Of a stretch of 51,263 nucleotides of DNA, positions 16,076 through 25,465 are shown one piece after another. A program made the position numbers and the translations under genes. The stretch is from Maricaulis sp048270095 (lineage in GTDB: Bacteria > Pseudomonadota > Alphaproteobacteria > Caulobacterales > Maricaulaceae), in NCBI RefSeq assembly GCF_048270095.1, contig NZ_JBLWTL010000023.1:1-51263 (forward strand), written 5' to 3'. Numbering within the stretch: the first letter of the stretch is position 1; every line of letters begins with the position of its first letter. A model generated the notes under the pieces. It had not been told where the DNA came from and searched no databases. It was given only the letters and a program-made list of their open reading frames with translations.

Positions 16076-17284
16076 ATGCGTTTCGACCGATTACTGACCC
16101 ATGCCAGGCTCGCGACCATGGTGCCGGGCGAGGTGGCCTACGGTGCCTTGCTCGATGCGGCGATCGGGATTCGCGATGGCCGCATCGCCTGGATCGGACC
16201 GATGTCGGAGGCGCCGGAAACGGCGCTGGAAGCCGAAAGTCTCGATGGCCGCTGGGTGACGCCCGCCCTGGTCGATTGTCATACGCATCTGGTCTTTGCC
16301 GGTGACCGGTCGGACGAATTCGAGCGCCGTCTCGCCGGTGAGAGCTATGCGGAGATTTCCAGATCCGGCGGCGGGATCCGCAAGACCGTCGAGGCGACGC
16401 GCAAGGCGGGGGCGGCCGAGCTGGCGGGCGGGGCGCTGTCGCGGCTTGATGCGCTCTCGGCTGAAGGCGTCGGCACGATCGAGATCAAGTCCGGTTATGG
16501 CCTGACCTATGAGAGCGAGCTGGCCATGCTGCGGGCGGCGCGTTCGCTCGGCCTCGTCTCGGGCCTGCGTGTGTCGACGACCTTGCTGGCGGCGCATTCC
16601 ATTCCGGTTGAATATGAAGGCCGCTCCGGGGCCTATATCGACGAGGTCTGCATCCCGCTGATCCGCGAGGCCGCGCGCGAGGGGCTGGCCGATGCGGTCG
16701 ATGCGTATTGCGAGAGTATCGCCTTTTCGCCGGAAGAAATCCGCCGTCTGTTTATTGCCGCCAAGGCGGCCGGCTTGCCGGTGAAACTGCATGCCGACCA
16801 GCTCTCCGACACGGGCGGTGCCAAGCTTGTGGCCGAATTTGATGGCCTGTCGGCGGATCATCTCGAATTCACCAATGATGCGGGCATTGCCGCCATGGCG
16901 AAGGCGGGCACGGTGGCCGTGATCCTGCCCGGCGCCTTTTACGGCATCGGCGAAACACAGAAACCGCCCGTCACGGCGCTACGCAAGGCGGGCGTGCCAA
17001 TGGCCGTGGCGACCGATGCCAATCCGGGCACTTCGCCGATGGTGTCCTTGCTGACCGCGGCCAATATGGCCTGCAACCTGTTTGGCATGACCGTCGAGGA
17101 AGCGCTGGCCGGTGTCACTCGCGAGGGCGCCCGGGCGCTGGGTCTGGCGAAAGAGATCGGAACGCTGGAACAGGGCAAGCGCGCCGATCTGGCGATCTGG
17201 GATGTCGAACGTCCGGCAGAAATTATTCAATGGATCGGGTTGCGGCCGCTGCATGGCCGCATCCTCGGGGGAGAATGGCTTTGA
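16076..17284 (+). CDS. hutI: Imidazolonepropionase (HutI)
   Basis: Hydrolyses 4-imidazolone-5-propionate to N-formimidoyl-L-glutamate, the third step of histidine degradation. 402 residues, the usual family length. Motifs are the metal-binding DCHTHLVFAGDR, EIKSGYGLTYESELAMLRA, HADQLSDTGGAKL, ADHLEFTNDAG and TDANPGTSP. ATG 16076 is used because an AAGGG ribosome site precedes it; the TTG at 16061 is less likely. The 3' end overlaps the start of hutH by 10 nt. Confidence 0.97.
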   Translation: MRFDRLLTHARLATMVPGEVAYGALLDAAIGIRDGRIAWIGPMSEAPETALEAESLDGRWVTPALVDCHTHLVFAGDRSDEFERRLAGESYAEISRSGGGIRKTVEATRKAGAAELAGGALSRLDALSAEGVGTIEIKSGYGLTYESELAMLRAARSLGLVSGLRVSTTLLAAHSIPVEYEGRSGAYIDEVCIPLIREAAREGLADAVDAYCESIAFSPEEIRRLFIAAKAAGLPVKLHADQLSDTGGAKLVAEFDGLSADHLEFTNDAGIAAMAKAGTVAVILPGAFYGIGETQKPPVTALRKAGVPMAVATDANPGTSPMVSLLTAANMACNLFGMTVEEALAGVTREGARALGLAKEIGTLEQGKRADLAIWDVERPAEIIQWIGLRPLHGRILGGEWL

Positions 17285-18804
17285 GTGCGATTCAAATCAG
17301 GCCGGGCCAGATGGCGCTGGCGGACTGGCAGGCCATCTATCGCGGCGCAGCCGCCACAATTGATCCCGACGCGCAGGCGGGCGTTGATGCCGCCGCGCGA
17401 ACCGTGGAGGAGCTGATCGCTTCGGGCCGCGCCGTCTATGGTCTCAATACCGGTTTCGGCAAGCTGGCCCAGACGCGTATCGCCAATGACGAACTCGCCA
17501 TCCTGCAGGAACGCCTGGTCCTCTCGCACGCCGCCGGGATTGGTGAGGCTTTGCCGGCCAATATCGTGCGCCTGGTCCTGGCGCTGAAGATCGCCAGTCT
17601 CGGACGCGGCGCGTCCGGCCTGCGCTGGTCGACGCTGAAGGCGCTGGAAGATCTGCTCACGCATGATGTCTTGCCGGTGATCCCGGCCCAGGGCTCTGTC
17701 GGGGCCTCGGGCGATCTGGCACCGCTGGCGCATATGAGCGCGGCGCTGATCGGCCATGGCGAGGCCTTCTGGCGCGGCGAGCGCCTGCCGGCTGCGGAGG
17801 CCCTCAAGCGCGCCGGGCTCAAACCGGTCGAGCTGGGCCCCAAGGAAGGCCTGGCCCTGCTGAACGGCACCCAGACCTCGACCGCGCTGGCGCTCGCTGC
17901 CCTGTTCGGCATCGAGGCCGGTTTCAAGGGCGCGCTGCTCTCCGGTGCGATGAGCCTGGATGCCGCCAAGGGCTCGATCGCGCCGTTTGATCCGCGCATT
18001 CATGAACTGCGTGGCCATCAGGGCCAGATCGACGTTGCCGCCGCATTGCGCGGCCTCGCTCAGGGCAGCGAAATCCTCGCCAGCCATAGTGTTTGCGAGA
18101 AGATCCAGGACCCGTATTGCCTGCGTTGCCAGCCGCAAGTGATGGGCGCTGTGCTCGACCTTTTGCGTCAGGCTGGCCGTACGCTCGAGATCGAAGCCAA
18201 TGCGGTGACGGACAATCCGCTGATCTTCACCGATACCGGCGAGGCGATCTCCGGCGGTAATTTCCACGCCGAGCCGGTCGCCTTCGCGGCCGCCCCGCTG
18301 GCGATGGCGGCCTGCGAGATCGGCTCGATCTGCGAGCGGCGTATCGCGCTTCTCACCGATCCGGCGGTCAGCGGTTTGCCGGCTTTCCTGACGCCCAATC
18401 CGGGCATCAATTCCGGCTTCATGATCGCCCATGTCACCGCTGCCGCCCTGGTGTCGGAGAACAAGCAGAAAGCCTATCCGGCCAGCGTCGATTCCATCCC
18501 GACCAGCGCCAATCAGGAAGACCATGTCTCGATGGCCACGCATGGCGCCGTGCGTTCGCTGAAAATGGCGGAAAACCTCCACGCCGTGGTCGGGATCGAA
18601 TTGCTCTGCGCCGCGCAGGGAACCGATTTCCATGCACCTGACCTGTCCTCGGACCCGGTGGAGGCGGCCAAGGCGATCTTGCGCCGGCATGTGGCTCCCT
18701 ATGGCGATGATCGCTATTTTGCGACAGATATCGCCGCGGCGCGCGATCTGGTCGCCAATGGTTATCTGGTCGCGGAAGCCGGCGATTTGCCCGGAGTGGT
18801 TTGA
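17275..18804 (+). CDS. hutH: Histidine ammonia-lyase (HutH)
   Basis: Removes ammonia from histidine to give urocanate, the first degradative step. 509 residues, normal for the family. The Ala-Ser-Gly that cyclises to the MIO cofactor is visible in GSVGASGDLAPLAHM (near residue 145). YGLNTGFGKLA, NGTQTSTALAL, DNPLIF and SVDSIPTSANQEDHVSM are also present. ATG 17275 is preceded by GGGGGA and overlaps the hutI end; the frame is open further upstream, but only as a shadow of hutI. It ends in a TGATG overlap with hutG. Confidence 0.97.
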   Translation: MALSAIQIRPGQMALADWQAIYRGAAATIDPDAQAGVDAAARTVEELIASGRAVYGLNTGFGKLAQTRIANDELAILQERLVLSHAAGIGEALPANIVRLVLALKIASLGRGASGLRWSTLKALEDLLTHDVLPVIPAQGSVGASGDLAPLAHMSAALIGHGEAFWRGERLPAAEALKRAGLKPVELGPKEGLALLNGTQTSTALALAALFGIEAGFKGALLSGAMSLDAAKGSIAPFDPRIHELRGHQGQIDVAAALRGLAQGSEILASHSVCEKIQDPYCLRCQPQVMGAVLDLLRQAGRTLEIEANAVTDNPLIFTDTGEAISGGNFHAEPVAFAAAPLAMAACEIGSICERRIALLTDPAVSGLPAFLTPNPGINSGFMIAHVTAAALVSENKQKAYPASVDSIPTSANQEDHVSMATHGAVRSLKMAENLHAVVGIELLCAAQGTDFHAPDLSSDPVEAAKAILRRHVAPYGDDRYFATDIAAARDLVANGYLVAEAGDLPGVV

Positions 18805-19613
18805 TGGATTTGTATACGCTTGCAGCCGGCACCAGCCCGCTGGTGGTTTCAATGCCGCATTCCGGGCTTGCCCTGAGTGACGGCCTCGCCGAACGCCTGA
18901 CGCCGCAGGCGGCCAGCCTGCCCGACACAGACTGGCACGTGCCGCAGCTCTATGATTTCCTTGAAGGCCTGGGTGCCTCGACCATTCGCGCCAATTATTC
19001 GCGCTATGTCGTCGATCTCAATCGCGCGCCGAATAATACCTCGCTCTATCCGGGCCAGGCGACGACGGACCTGGTGCCGCTGACCCTGTTTGATGGATCC
19101 CCGGTCTATCGCGAAGGCCAGGAGCCCGATGAAGACGAGCTGGAAGCGCGGCGCACCGATTATCACGACCCTTATCACAAGGCGCTGACCGAACTTCTGG
19201 TCGAGACCCGGATGGAGCATGGTTTTGCCCTGCTGTGGGATGCCCATTCCATCACCGATGAAGTGCCGCGCCTGTTTGAGGGCGTCTTGCCCGATCTCAA
19301 TCTCGGCACGGTCGGCGGCGAAGCCTGCGACCCGGTGATCGAACGCGCCGCCCTCAAGGCGATGATGGATCACGAGGAATACGCCTCGATCGTCAATGGC
19401 CGTTTTCGCGGTGGCTTCATCACCCGTGCCTATGGCCGGCCCAATCAGAATATCCATGCGGTGCAGATGGAACTGGCCCAGTCGGCCTATCTCGACATGG
19501 GCAGCAAAGCCTTCGACGAGACCAAGGCCGCCGTCCTGCGTGTTGCACTCAAGGACGTCATGACAGCGGCCCTGCGGGCTGCGGAAAACCTCTATTCTGG
19601 AGAGATGAGATGA
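18804..19613 (+). CDS. hutG: N-formylglutamate deformylase (HutG)
   Basis: A 269-residue N-formylglutamate amidohydrolase that releases formate and glutamate, the last step of the five-step route. Likely metal-site motifs are SMPHSG (near residue 17) and LLWDAHSI (near 145), with YSRYVVDLNR and the C-terminal GFITRAYGRPNQNIHAVQMEL. The ATG at 18804 shares its A with the hutH stop; the TTG one codon earlier is possible. hutU follows in an ATGA overlap. It belongs to the FGase family, which fits the presence of HutF. Confidence 0.94.
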   Translation: MDLYTLAAGTSPLVVSMPHSGLALSDGLAERLTPQAASLPDTDWHVPQLYDFLEGLGASTIRANYSRYVVDLNRAPNNTSLYPGQATTDLVPLTLFDGSPVYREGQEPDEDELEARRTDYHDPYHKALTELLVETRMEHGFALLWDAHSITDEVPRLFEGVLPDLNLGTVGGEACDPVIERAALKAMMDHEEYASIVNGRFRGGFITRAYGRPNQNIHAVQMELAQSAYLDMGSKAFDETKAAVLRVALKDVMTAALRAAENLYSGEMR

Positions 19614-21280
19614 CCTCAACCCGGCTCGACAATGCGCGCGTGATCCGTGCCAAACGTGGCAATGAACTCGATGCCTTGAGCTGGGCCACAGAAGCGCCGC
19701 TGCGCATGCTGATGAATAATCTCGACCCTGAAGTCGCTGAAAAACCGGAAGAACTCGTCGTCTATGGCGGGATCGGCCGTGCGGCGCGCGACTGGGAGAG
19801 CTATGACCGCATCGTCTCCACCCTGAAACGGCTCAAGGATGACGAGACGCTGCTGGTCCAGTCCGGCAAGCCGGTCGGTGTGTTCCAGACTCATTCCAAT
19901 GCGCCGCGCGTTTTGATCGCCAATTCCAATCTGGTGCCGCACTGGGCGACTTGGGAACATTTCCGCGAGCTCGATAGACGAGGCCTGATGATGTACGGCC
20001 AGATGACGGCCGGCTCCTGGATCTATATCGGCAGCCAGGGCATCGTGCAGGGCACGTATGAGACTTTTGTCGAAGCCGGGCGCCAGCATTATGGCGGGGA
20101 CCTGGCAGGCAAATGGATACTCACCGGCGGGCTTGGCGGCATGGGCGGTGCCCAGCCGCTCGCGGCAACCATGGCGGGCGCGTCCATGCTCGCCATCGAA
20201 TGCCAGCCGAGCCGGATCGAGATGCGTCTCAAGACCGGCTATCTCGACAAGCAGGCCGGTGATCTCGATCAAGCGCTGGAAATGATTGACGAATCCTGCG
20301 CCAAGGGCGAGGCCGTCTCGGTGGGTCTGCTCGGCAATGCGGCCGATGTTTTCCCCGAACTCGTCAAGCGCGGCGTCCGTCCCGATATCGTCACCGACCA
20401 GACCTCGGCGCATGATCCGGTCAATGGATATCTCCCGCTCGGCTGGAGCCTCGACAAGTGGGAATCCATGCGGATTTCCGACCCCGATGCCGTCTCGAAA
20501 GCCGCCAAGAAATCCATGGCAATCCAGGTCGAGGCGATGCTGGCCTTTCATAAAGCGGGCATTCCCACCGTCGATTACGGCAATAATATCCGTCAGATGG
20601 CCTTCGACGAGGGCATCTCAAAGGCCTTCGATTTTCCCGGCTTTGTCCCCGCCTATATCCGCCCGCTCTTCTGCCGCGGCGTCGGCCCGTTTCGCTGGGT
20701 CGCGCTGTCCGGTGACCCGGAGGATATCTACAAGACCGATGCCAAGGTCAAAGAGCTCATCCCCGACAATCCCCATCTCCACCGCTGGCTCGACATGGCC
20801 CGCGAGCGCATCCAGTTCCAGGGCCTGCCGGCGCGGATTTGCTGGGTCGGCCTCGGCGAGCGCCATCGCCTCGGTCTCGCCTTCAACGAGATGGTCCGCA
20901 CCGGCGAGCTGAGTGCCCCCGTGGTGATCGGCCGTGATCATCTCGACAGCGGTTCAGTGGCCAGTCCCAATCGCGAGACCGAAGCCATGCAGGACGGCTC
21001 CGACGCCGTCGCCGACTGGCCGATCCTCAACGCCATGCTCAACACCGCATCCGGCGCCACCTGGGTCTCGCTCCATCATGGCGGCGGCGTCGGCATGGGC
21101 TATTCCATCCATTCCGGCCAGGTCACCCTCGCTGATGGTACCGACGAAGCCGCGGTGCGCGTGGGACGCGTGTTGTGGAATGACCCGGCGACCGGCGTGA
21201 TGCGCCATGCCGATGCGGGTTATGAAATTGCGAAGGATTGCGCGAAGAGCCAGGGGCTGGATTTGCCGAGTGTGGGGTAG
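19610..21280 (+). CDS. hutU: Urocanate hydratase (HutU)
   Basis: A 556-residue NAD-dependent urocanase that converts urocanate to imidazolonepropionate, the second degradative step. The length and the main blocks match the family: QSGKPVGVFQTH, NLVPHWATWEHF, MTAGSWIYIGSQGIVQGTYE, the NAD-binding TGGLGGMGGAQP, and the late WVSLHHGGGVGMGYSIHSG. A GGAGAG ribosome site lies inside the end of hutG. It is the last gene of the hutIHGU run; a small membrane-protein gene follows 16 nt later. Confidence 0.98.
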   Translation: MTSTRLDNARVIRAKRGNELDALSWATEAPLRMLMNNLDPEVAEKPEELVVYGGIGRAARDWESYDRIVSTLKRLKDDETLLVQSGKPVGVFQTHSNAPRVLIANSNLVPHWATWEHFRELDRRGLMMYGQMTAGSWIYIGSQGIVQGTYETFVEAGRQHYGGDLAGKWILTGGLGGMGGAQPLAATMAGASMLAIECQPSRIEMRLKTGYLDKQAGDLDQALEMIDESCAKGEAVSVGLLGNAADVFPELVKRGVRPDIVTDQTSAHDPVNGYLPLGWSLDKWESMRISDPDAVSKAAKKSMAIQVEAMLAFHKAGIPTVDYGNNIRQMAFDEGISKAFDFPGFVPAYIRPLFCRGVGPFRWVALSGDPEDIYKTDAKVKELIPDNPHLHRWLDMARERIQFQGLPARICWVGLGERHRLGLAFNEMVRTGELSAPVVIGRDHLDSGSVASPNRETEAMQDGSDAVADWPILNAMLNTASGATWVSLHHGGGVGMGYSIHSGQVTLADGTDEAAVRVGRVLWNDPATGVMRHADAGYEIAKDCAKSQGLDLPSVG

Positions 21281-21296
21281 GGGCGTTCTCGCCAAA

Positions 21297-21536
21297 ATGA
21301 TCAGGCTTCTCGCCGGGATATGGACGCTGGCGTCAGTCCTATTGACGATCTGGTTCGGTCGGCTTTTCGTGATGGTCTACTGGAATAGTCGCGCCTGCTT
21401 CGACGAGAACGGCCGCTGCTTCCTCGACGGTGTCGTGCATCACGATACGAGCTTCATCTATCTCTGGATCGCCTCGCTGGCGGCCGTGTCCGCGCTGGCC
21501 GGGGCCGTGATCGCCAGACGGGGCGGTGGTCTGTGA
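21297..21536 (+). CDS. Small membrane protein of unknown function
   Basis: 79 residues with two predicted transmembrane helices (about 3-22 and 55-72) and a short loop containing two cysteines (RACFDENGRCFLDG) that is probably periplasmic. It sits 16 nt after hutU and could be on the same transcript, but nothing links it to histidine use. No family is recognised. There is no clear ribosome site upstream. A hairpin at 21545-21561 closes the unit. Confidence 0.55.
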   Translation: MIRLLAGIWTLASVLLTIWFGRLFVMVYWNSRACFDENGRCFLDGVVHHDTSFIYLWIASLAAVSALAGAVIARRGGGL

Positions 21537-21544
21537 TCTAGACG

Positions 21545-21561
21545 GGGTCAGGCCCTGACCC
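21545..21561. terminator. Short hairpin between convergent genes
   Basis: GGGTCAGG, a single C, then CCTGACCC: an 8-bp perfect inverted repeat in the 26-nt gap between a forward and a reverse stop codon. It could act as a terminator in both directions. There is no T-run on either side, so strength is uncertain. Confidence 0.45.
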
Positions 21562-21562
21562 G

Positions 21563-22663
21563 CTATCCAGGCTCGGCACGCAAGAGCCGCTCTATCTCCG
21601 CCGCATCCTCGCGTCTGGCAGCCTCCTCGGCGGCCTGCCGGCCGGGGTCAATCGTTGAGCCTTCGCCCGTCCGGGTGACGCGACATATCCCTTGGAGCGG
21701 GTGTCCTGGTGTGGCGATCATCGCCGCGTTGAAGCGGCGCACATACTCACGCAGAGACTCATTGGCTTGCACCCGCTCTGGGTTGCCGGAGCCCGCATGG
21801 TCATCGCTTCCGGCGATTCTTGTTTCGATATCCGGTTGATCGAGTGCGTCTGTGCAATGGAGACCCTCCAGCCAGTCGACCCGTCGCGTTGACCACACGG
21901 CCAGTCGAATATCCCCATTGTCGGCAGCGGCGGCTGCATCATTCTCGGGGCGGTTCTGCTCCAGAGCGTTGCCCAGAGTTAGGCGCTCGAAATGCCACCA
22001 AGGCAGCACGTCGGGCGCCAGCAAGCCGTCAGGCATTGTGGCGGCCTCGATATAGGAACGGTGACGTTGCCTCAGCTCGTCGGGCAGCCACGGCTCGGCG
22101 GGGGAGGGCTGGTCCTCTCCCAGATCAAACAAGGACGCCTCACTCTCGGTAAAGGACTCCTCGTCCGCGGAGACGGGGTGGCAGATTTGTCCGAGCGGGT
22201 GGTCGGCCTCGGCGATAATGACGTGATTATAGCGGCGAATATAGTCGCGCTGATACGGAAGGCTATGCTCCAATCCGAGCTCGGTGTGTTGTGCGATGAA
22301 GGCGAAGCGTGTTTGCCAAGTCCGCAAGCGCGGATCCTCCATGCACTGGATACCGTCGAGGATGAGGCCAAAATAATGCGCCTTGAAGCCGGCCAGCCGG
22401 TCATCATTCGCGTCCAGTGCAGAGCGGGCGTCCTGCTCGGGTCGGCTCTGGGCGAGCGCGCGTTCCAATGCGGCGCTCTGCGTTTCCATCCAGCCGCGGC
22501 GCAAACCCTCGGTGTCGAGGCCATCATTCCGGGACTGTTCGAGATACGCGACGCGTTCGCGCTGGATATCGGCCGGCAGCCAGGTGGTGAGGTGAGGCTC
22601 ATCGGGCGCCTGACTGGAGGTCAGCAGAATTGATGCGATCAGGCCACCGAGATTGAAGCTCAT
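21563..22663 (-). CDS. Secreted protein made of two copies of an unrecognised two-cysteine domain
   Basis: 366 residues with a short signal-like N terminus (LGGLIASILLTSSQA). Two related units follow. Unit 1 (about 28-164) and unit 2 (about 192-329) share the order WLP..., an NRPE/SRPEQD element, D(D/I)RLA, GI/GLxC, (Y)IRRYN/YVRRFN, and HPLGQIC/HPLQGIC. Each unit has exactly two cysteines (107 and 161; 270 and 327), suggesting one disulfide per unit. The C terminus is a charged helix rich in Glu, Ala and Arg. Start ATG 22663 is chosen over the TTG at 22666. No known family is recognised and no catalytic motif is evident. Confidence 0.7.
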   Translation of the reverse strand: MSFNLGGLIASILLTSSQAPDEPHLTTWLPADIQRERVAYLEQSRNDGLDTEGLRRGWMETQSAALERALAQSRPEQDARSALDANDDRLAGFKAHYFGLILDGIQCMEDPRLRTWQTRFAFIAQHTELGLEHSLPYQRDYIRRYNHVIIAEADHPLGQICHPVSADEESFTESEASLFDLGEDQPSPAEPWLPDELRQRHRSYIEAATMPDGLLAPDVLPWWHFERLTLGNALEQNRPENDAAAAADNGDIRLAVWSTRRVDWLEGLHCTDALDQPDIETRIAGSDDHAGSGNPERVQANESLREYVRRFNAAMIATPGHPLQGICRVTRTGEGSTIDPGRQAAEEAARREDAAEIERLLRAEPG

Positions 22664-23368
22664 CAAAACTGTACTCCCGACCCTTGCGCCGCTCCGCTGC
22701 CGGGAAGGATGTGCGCCGAATTGTCGAAGTCAAGCGAGACGTCGCGTCAGCACGTCAGCCATTTAGGCCAGAGAATTCCATTTACCGCTTGCCGCCACCC
22801 CGGTGGCCCACTGGCTGACAAGCGATCAATGGATTGGTCTGCGCCAGGGCGCTTTTTCTGAGGGACGTGCACCGATGGTCCGCGCCCCTCATCGAAAATG
22901 AACAGAATTATGCGAAATGCTCAGCGCTGTCTGCCAGTCTGCCATTGTCCCGCGAGGGGGCGTGGAGCCGCCTGCAGGCTGGCGATTTGCTAATGACAGA
23001 GGCATGACACCCTGTCGCCGTCTGCCATTCATTATCCCGGTCAGCGGCGATCCTGATGCGGGAGGTCTTCATGGGCCAACAATGTCAAAGAGCGATGCGC
23101 GCACGATTATAGCGCAGGTGCGGTGGGGGGCGGATTGCGACGTCTCGTTTTTCCGTCAATGACAGGCGCTCGGCCAGGCGGCGAGGGGCGCGTCCCTTTG
23201 GTACGCGCCTCCGGGGAGGTTGTCCTTTGTCCGTCGCCACTTGCGTCCGCGCCACAGGCTGACGGCGAGACAGGGTTTTCGCGGCACGGGATTGCCTCGC
23301 CCGGCATCCCGCTTCACGCCGGCCGGCCTTGATCCTAACGTCCTCCCATCACCACCAAGGGGACTCCC
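22664..23368. other. 705-bp region without a convincing gene
   Basis: This lies between two divergent genes. An 81-codon open frame (22917-23162) has no ribosome site and no protein-like character. A 7-bp hairpin (GGCGCGT at 23187-23193 with ACGCGCC at 23203-23209) has no T-run. No tRNA signature, repeat array or clear promoter was found. It may hold the promoters of both flanking genes, or remains of a lost gene. Confidence 0.5.
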
Positions 23369-24529
23369 ATGCGCACACTTCTCGCCGCCGCCACATCGCT
23401 GATCGCCCTGACAGCTGCTGCCCAGGCCCAACCTGATGGCTGGAGCGAGGCGGAGATTGCCGCGCTCGATACATCGATCCAGCAGATGATGCGGGAGGAG
23501 CAGGTTGTCGGTCTCGCCTACGCGCTGGTTGATCACGGCGAAGTCGAACATGTCGCCGCTTTTGGCTATCGCAATCTGGAGCAGGCTTGGCCGCTGGAGA
23601 CCGATACCGTCATGTATGGCGCCTCGCTGACCAAGGCGGCCTTCGCCTATCTCGTGCTGCAGCTGGTCGATGAGGGCCTGATCGATCTCGATACCTCGAT
23701 CGCCGAATACCTGCCGCGCCCGCTGCCGGACTATGCGACGGACGATGACGACTGGTCCGATCTCGCCGACCAGCCGCAATGGCGGGATTTGACGGCGCGC
23801 ATCATCTTGTCCAACGGGACCGGCTTCGCCAATTTCCGCTGGCTGGAGGAGGATGGCCGCCTGCGCTTTCACTTCGCGCCGGGCGAGCGCCAGACCTATT
23901 CCGCCGAAGGCTTCTACATCCTTCAGCATGTGATCGAGGCCGGCCTTGGCCTGGGTGTGAAAGCGGAGATGCAGGCCCGAATTTTTGACCGCTTCGGCAT
24001 GACCGACACCTCGATGCAATGGCGCCCGGATTTCCGCGACAACCTCGCCGACGGCTATGCCATGGACGGCACATTCGAGCCCCATGACGAGCGCTCCGGC
24101 GTGTCTGCTGCCGGCTCGATGGATACCAGTATTGCAGACCAGGCGCGCATGTGGGCCGGCTTCGTGGCCGGCGATGGCTTGAGCGAGGCGGCGCGGGCCG
24201 AATTCGTCGCGCCGTCGCAGATCATCCGTTCACCGAGCCAGTTTCCCACCCTTACGACTGAGGAAGACCCGCGTGCGGCCGCCATCTCACTGGCCGCCGG
24301 GCTGGGTGTGATCACCTATCAGGACGAGACCGGCCACTGGTTCGACAAGGGCGGTCACAATCCCTGGACCGGCAATCGGGCGATCTGTCACGAAGAGACG
24401 CAGCGATGCATCGTCCTGCTCGCCAATTCAGTGCGCGCCGAGCTGATCTATCCAGCGATCACCGAGCTCGCGATGGGGCCCAACCCGGTGCCGTGGTGGT
24501 GGGTTTATCCGGAGCAATTCGCGGATTAG
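23369..24529 (+). CDS. Exported serine hydrolase of the beta-lactamase family, with altered motifs
   Basis: 386 residues with a clear signal peptide (1-20, ending AQAQ). The SxxK nucleophile is S86-L-T-K89 in YGASLTKAAFA. Two other family motifs deviate: the usual HTSG region reads SNGTGFANF, and the Tyr-x-Asn motif reads YSAEGF, without the Asn. A late FDKGGHNPWTG may replace KTG. It is probably periplasmic and of unknown substrate. AAGGGG precedes the ATG. It is distinct from the serine hydrolase at 8029-9231, with which it shares only the fold. Confidence 0.85.
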   Translation: MRTLLAAATSLIALTAAAQAQPDGWSEAEIAALDTSIQQMMREEQVVGLAYALVDHGEVEHVAAFGYRNLEQAWPLETDTVMYGASLTKAAFAYLVLQLVDEGLIDLDTSIAEYLPRPLPDYATDDDDWSDLADQPQWRDLTARIILSNGTGFANFRWLEEDGRLRFHFAPGERQTYSAEGFYILQHVIEAGLGLGVKAEMQARIFDRFGMTDTSMQWRPDFRDNLADGYAMDGTFEPHDERSGVSAAGSMDTSIADQARMWAGFVAGDGLSEAARAEFVAPSQIIRSPSQFPTLTTEEDPRAAAISLAAGLGVITYQDETGHWFDKGGHNPWTGNRAICHEETQRCIVLLANSVRAELIYPAITELAMGPNPVPWWWVYPEQFAD

Positions 24530-24688
24530 CGAGCGTCAGCGCAGGTGTGGGCGGCGATAACGCGGCTCCTGCGCGGGCGAAATTTTCGGGAAAATATAGC
24601 GCACAGGGGACGCAGTTCGTGATTGTCCCGCTTGTGAGGGGCAATCCGGATTTGTAGCACGAGCCGGTCATTTTCGAGGGACAGACCT

Positions 24689-25405
24689 ATGGATATTACC
24701 AATACGGCAGCAGAGCAGCGGGGCTGGGCCCGTCTGACGGGGCTGGCCTATCTTGTCATCATCGCGGGGGCGTTATTCTCCCAGATCGCCGCGCGGGGCG
24801 GACTGATCGTCGCCGGCGACCCACAAGGCACGCTTGACGCCATTCGCGCTTCGGAAGATTTGTGGCGGCTGGGCTTTGTCGCGGAGATTATCGCGTTTTG
24901 CGCCGATGTGCTTGTCGCCTTCGGCTTCTACGTCATTTTGAGGCCGGTCAGCCGGAATCTCGCATTGCTGGCGGCATTCTTTCGTCTCGTCATGGCGGCG
25001 GTGCAAGCACTTAACATGCAGAATCATTTCGATGTCTTGTTCCTGATCGACGATGCAGCCTGGCTCACAGCTTTTGACCCGGCCCAACTCGCGGCCATGG
25101 CGATGCTGAGCCTGAAGGCACACACGGCGGGCTATATGATCGGCCTGGTCTTTTTTGGGTTTGGCAATGCCGTCCTTGGCTTCGCCCTGCTTCGCTCGCG
25201 CTACGTGCCAGCGCTGATTTCCTTCCTGGTCATGGTCGGGGCATTGGCGGTGGCCGGCGGGTTGATCGCAATCTTCCTTGACCCGGCGATCAGCCAGATC
25301 ATCAGCCCCTGGTATATGTTGCCGACCTTCTTCGGCGAAGTGTTGCTGGCCCTGTGGCTGGTGATCATGGGGGTGAAAATACCTTCGGCATCCAAGGCCG
25401 GATGA
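24689..25405 (+). CDS. DUF4386 family membrane protein
   Basis: 238 residues with about six hydrophobic segments. The pattern of the DUF4386 family is recognisable: an N-terminal WARLTGLAYLVIIAGALFSQ helix, the RLGFVAEIIAFCADVLVAFGFY helix pair, HTAGYMIGLVFFGFG in the second half and a SPWYMLPTFFGEVLLALWL C-terminal helix. The family function is unknown; it acts in the inner membrane. GAGGGA precedes the ATG. It lies alone between a serine hydrolase and kbl. Confidence 0.8.
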   Translation: MDITNTAAEQRGWARLTGLAYLVIIAGALFSQIAARGGLIVAGDPQGTLDAIRASEDLWRLGFVAEIIAFCADVLVAFGFYVILRPVSRNLALLAAFFRLVMAAVQALNMQNHFDVLFLIDDAAWLTAFDPAQLAAMAMLSLKAHTAGYMIGLVFFGFGNAVLGFALLRSRYVPALISFLVMVGALAVAGGLIAIFLDPAISQIISPWYMLPTFFGEVLLALWLVIMGVKIPSASKAG

Positions 25406-25465
25406 CAAGTCGGGCCTGGCCCAATAGAAGGGGTTCCTGCGCAAACTTGCCCCGGGAGCCCCTTC

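Noticed and set aside
17227..18852. Long reverse-strand open frame (541 codons) opposite hutH
   Set aside because: It is the mirror of the well-supported hutH frame; the predicted protein is Arg/Gln/Gly-rich and has no family features.
22917..23162. 81-codon frame in the long intergenic region
   Set aside because: There is no ribosome site and a low-complexity, Cys/Pro/Gly-rich product. The GGVEPP string made me check for a tRNA, but no T-loop or acceptor stem is present.
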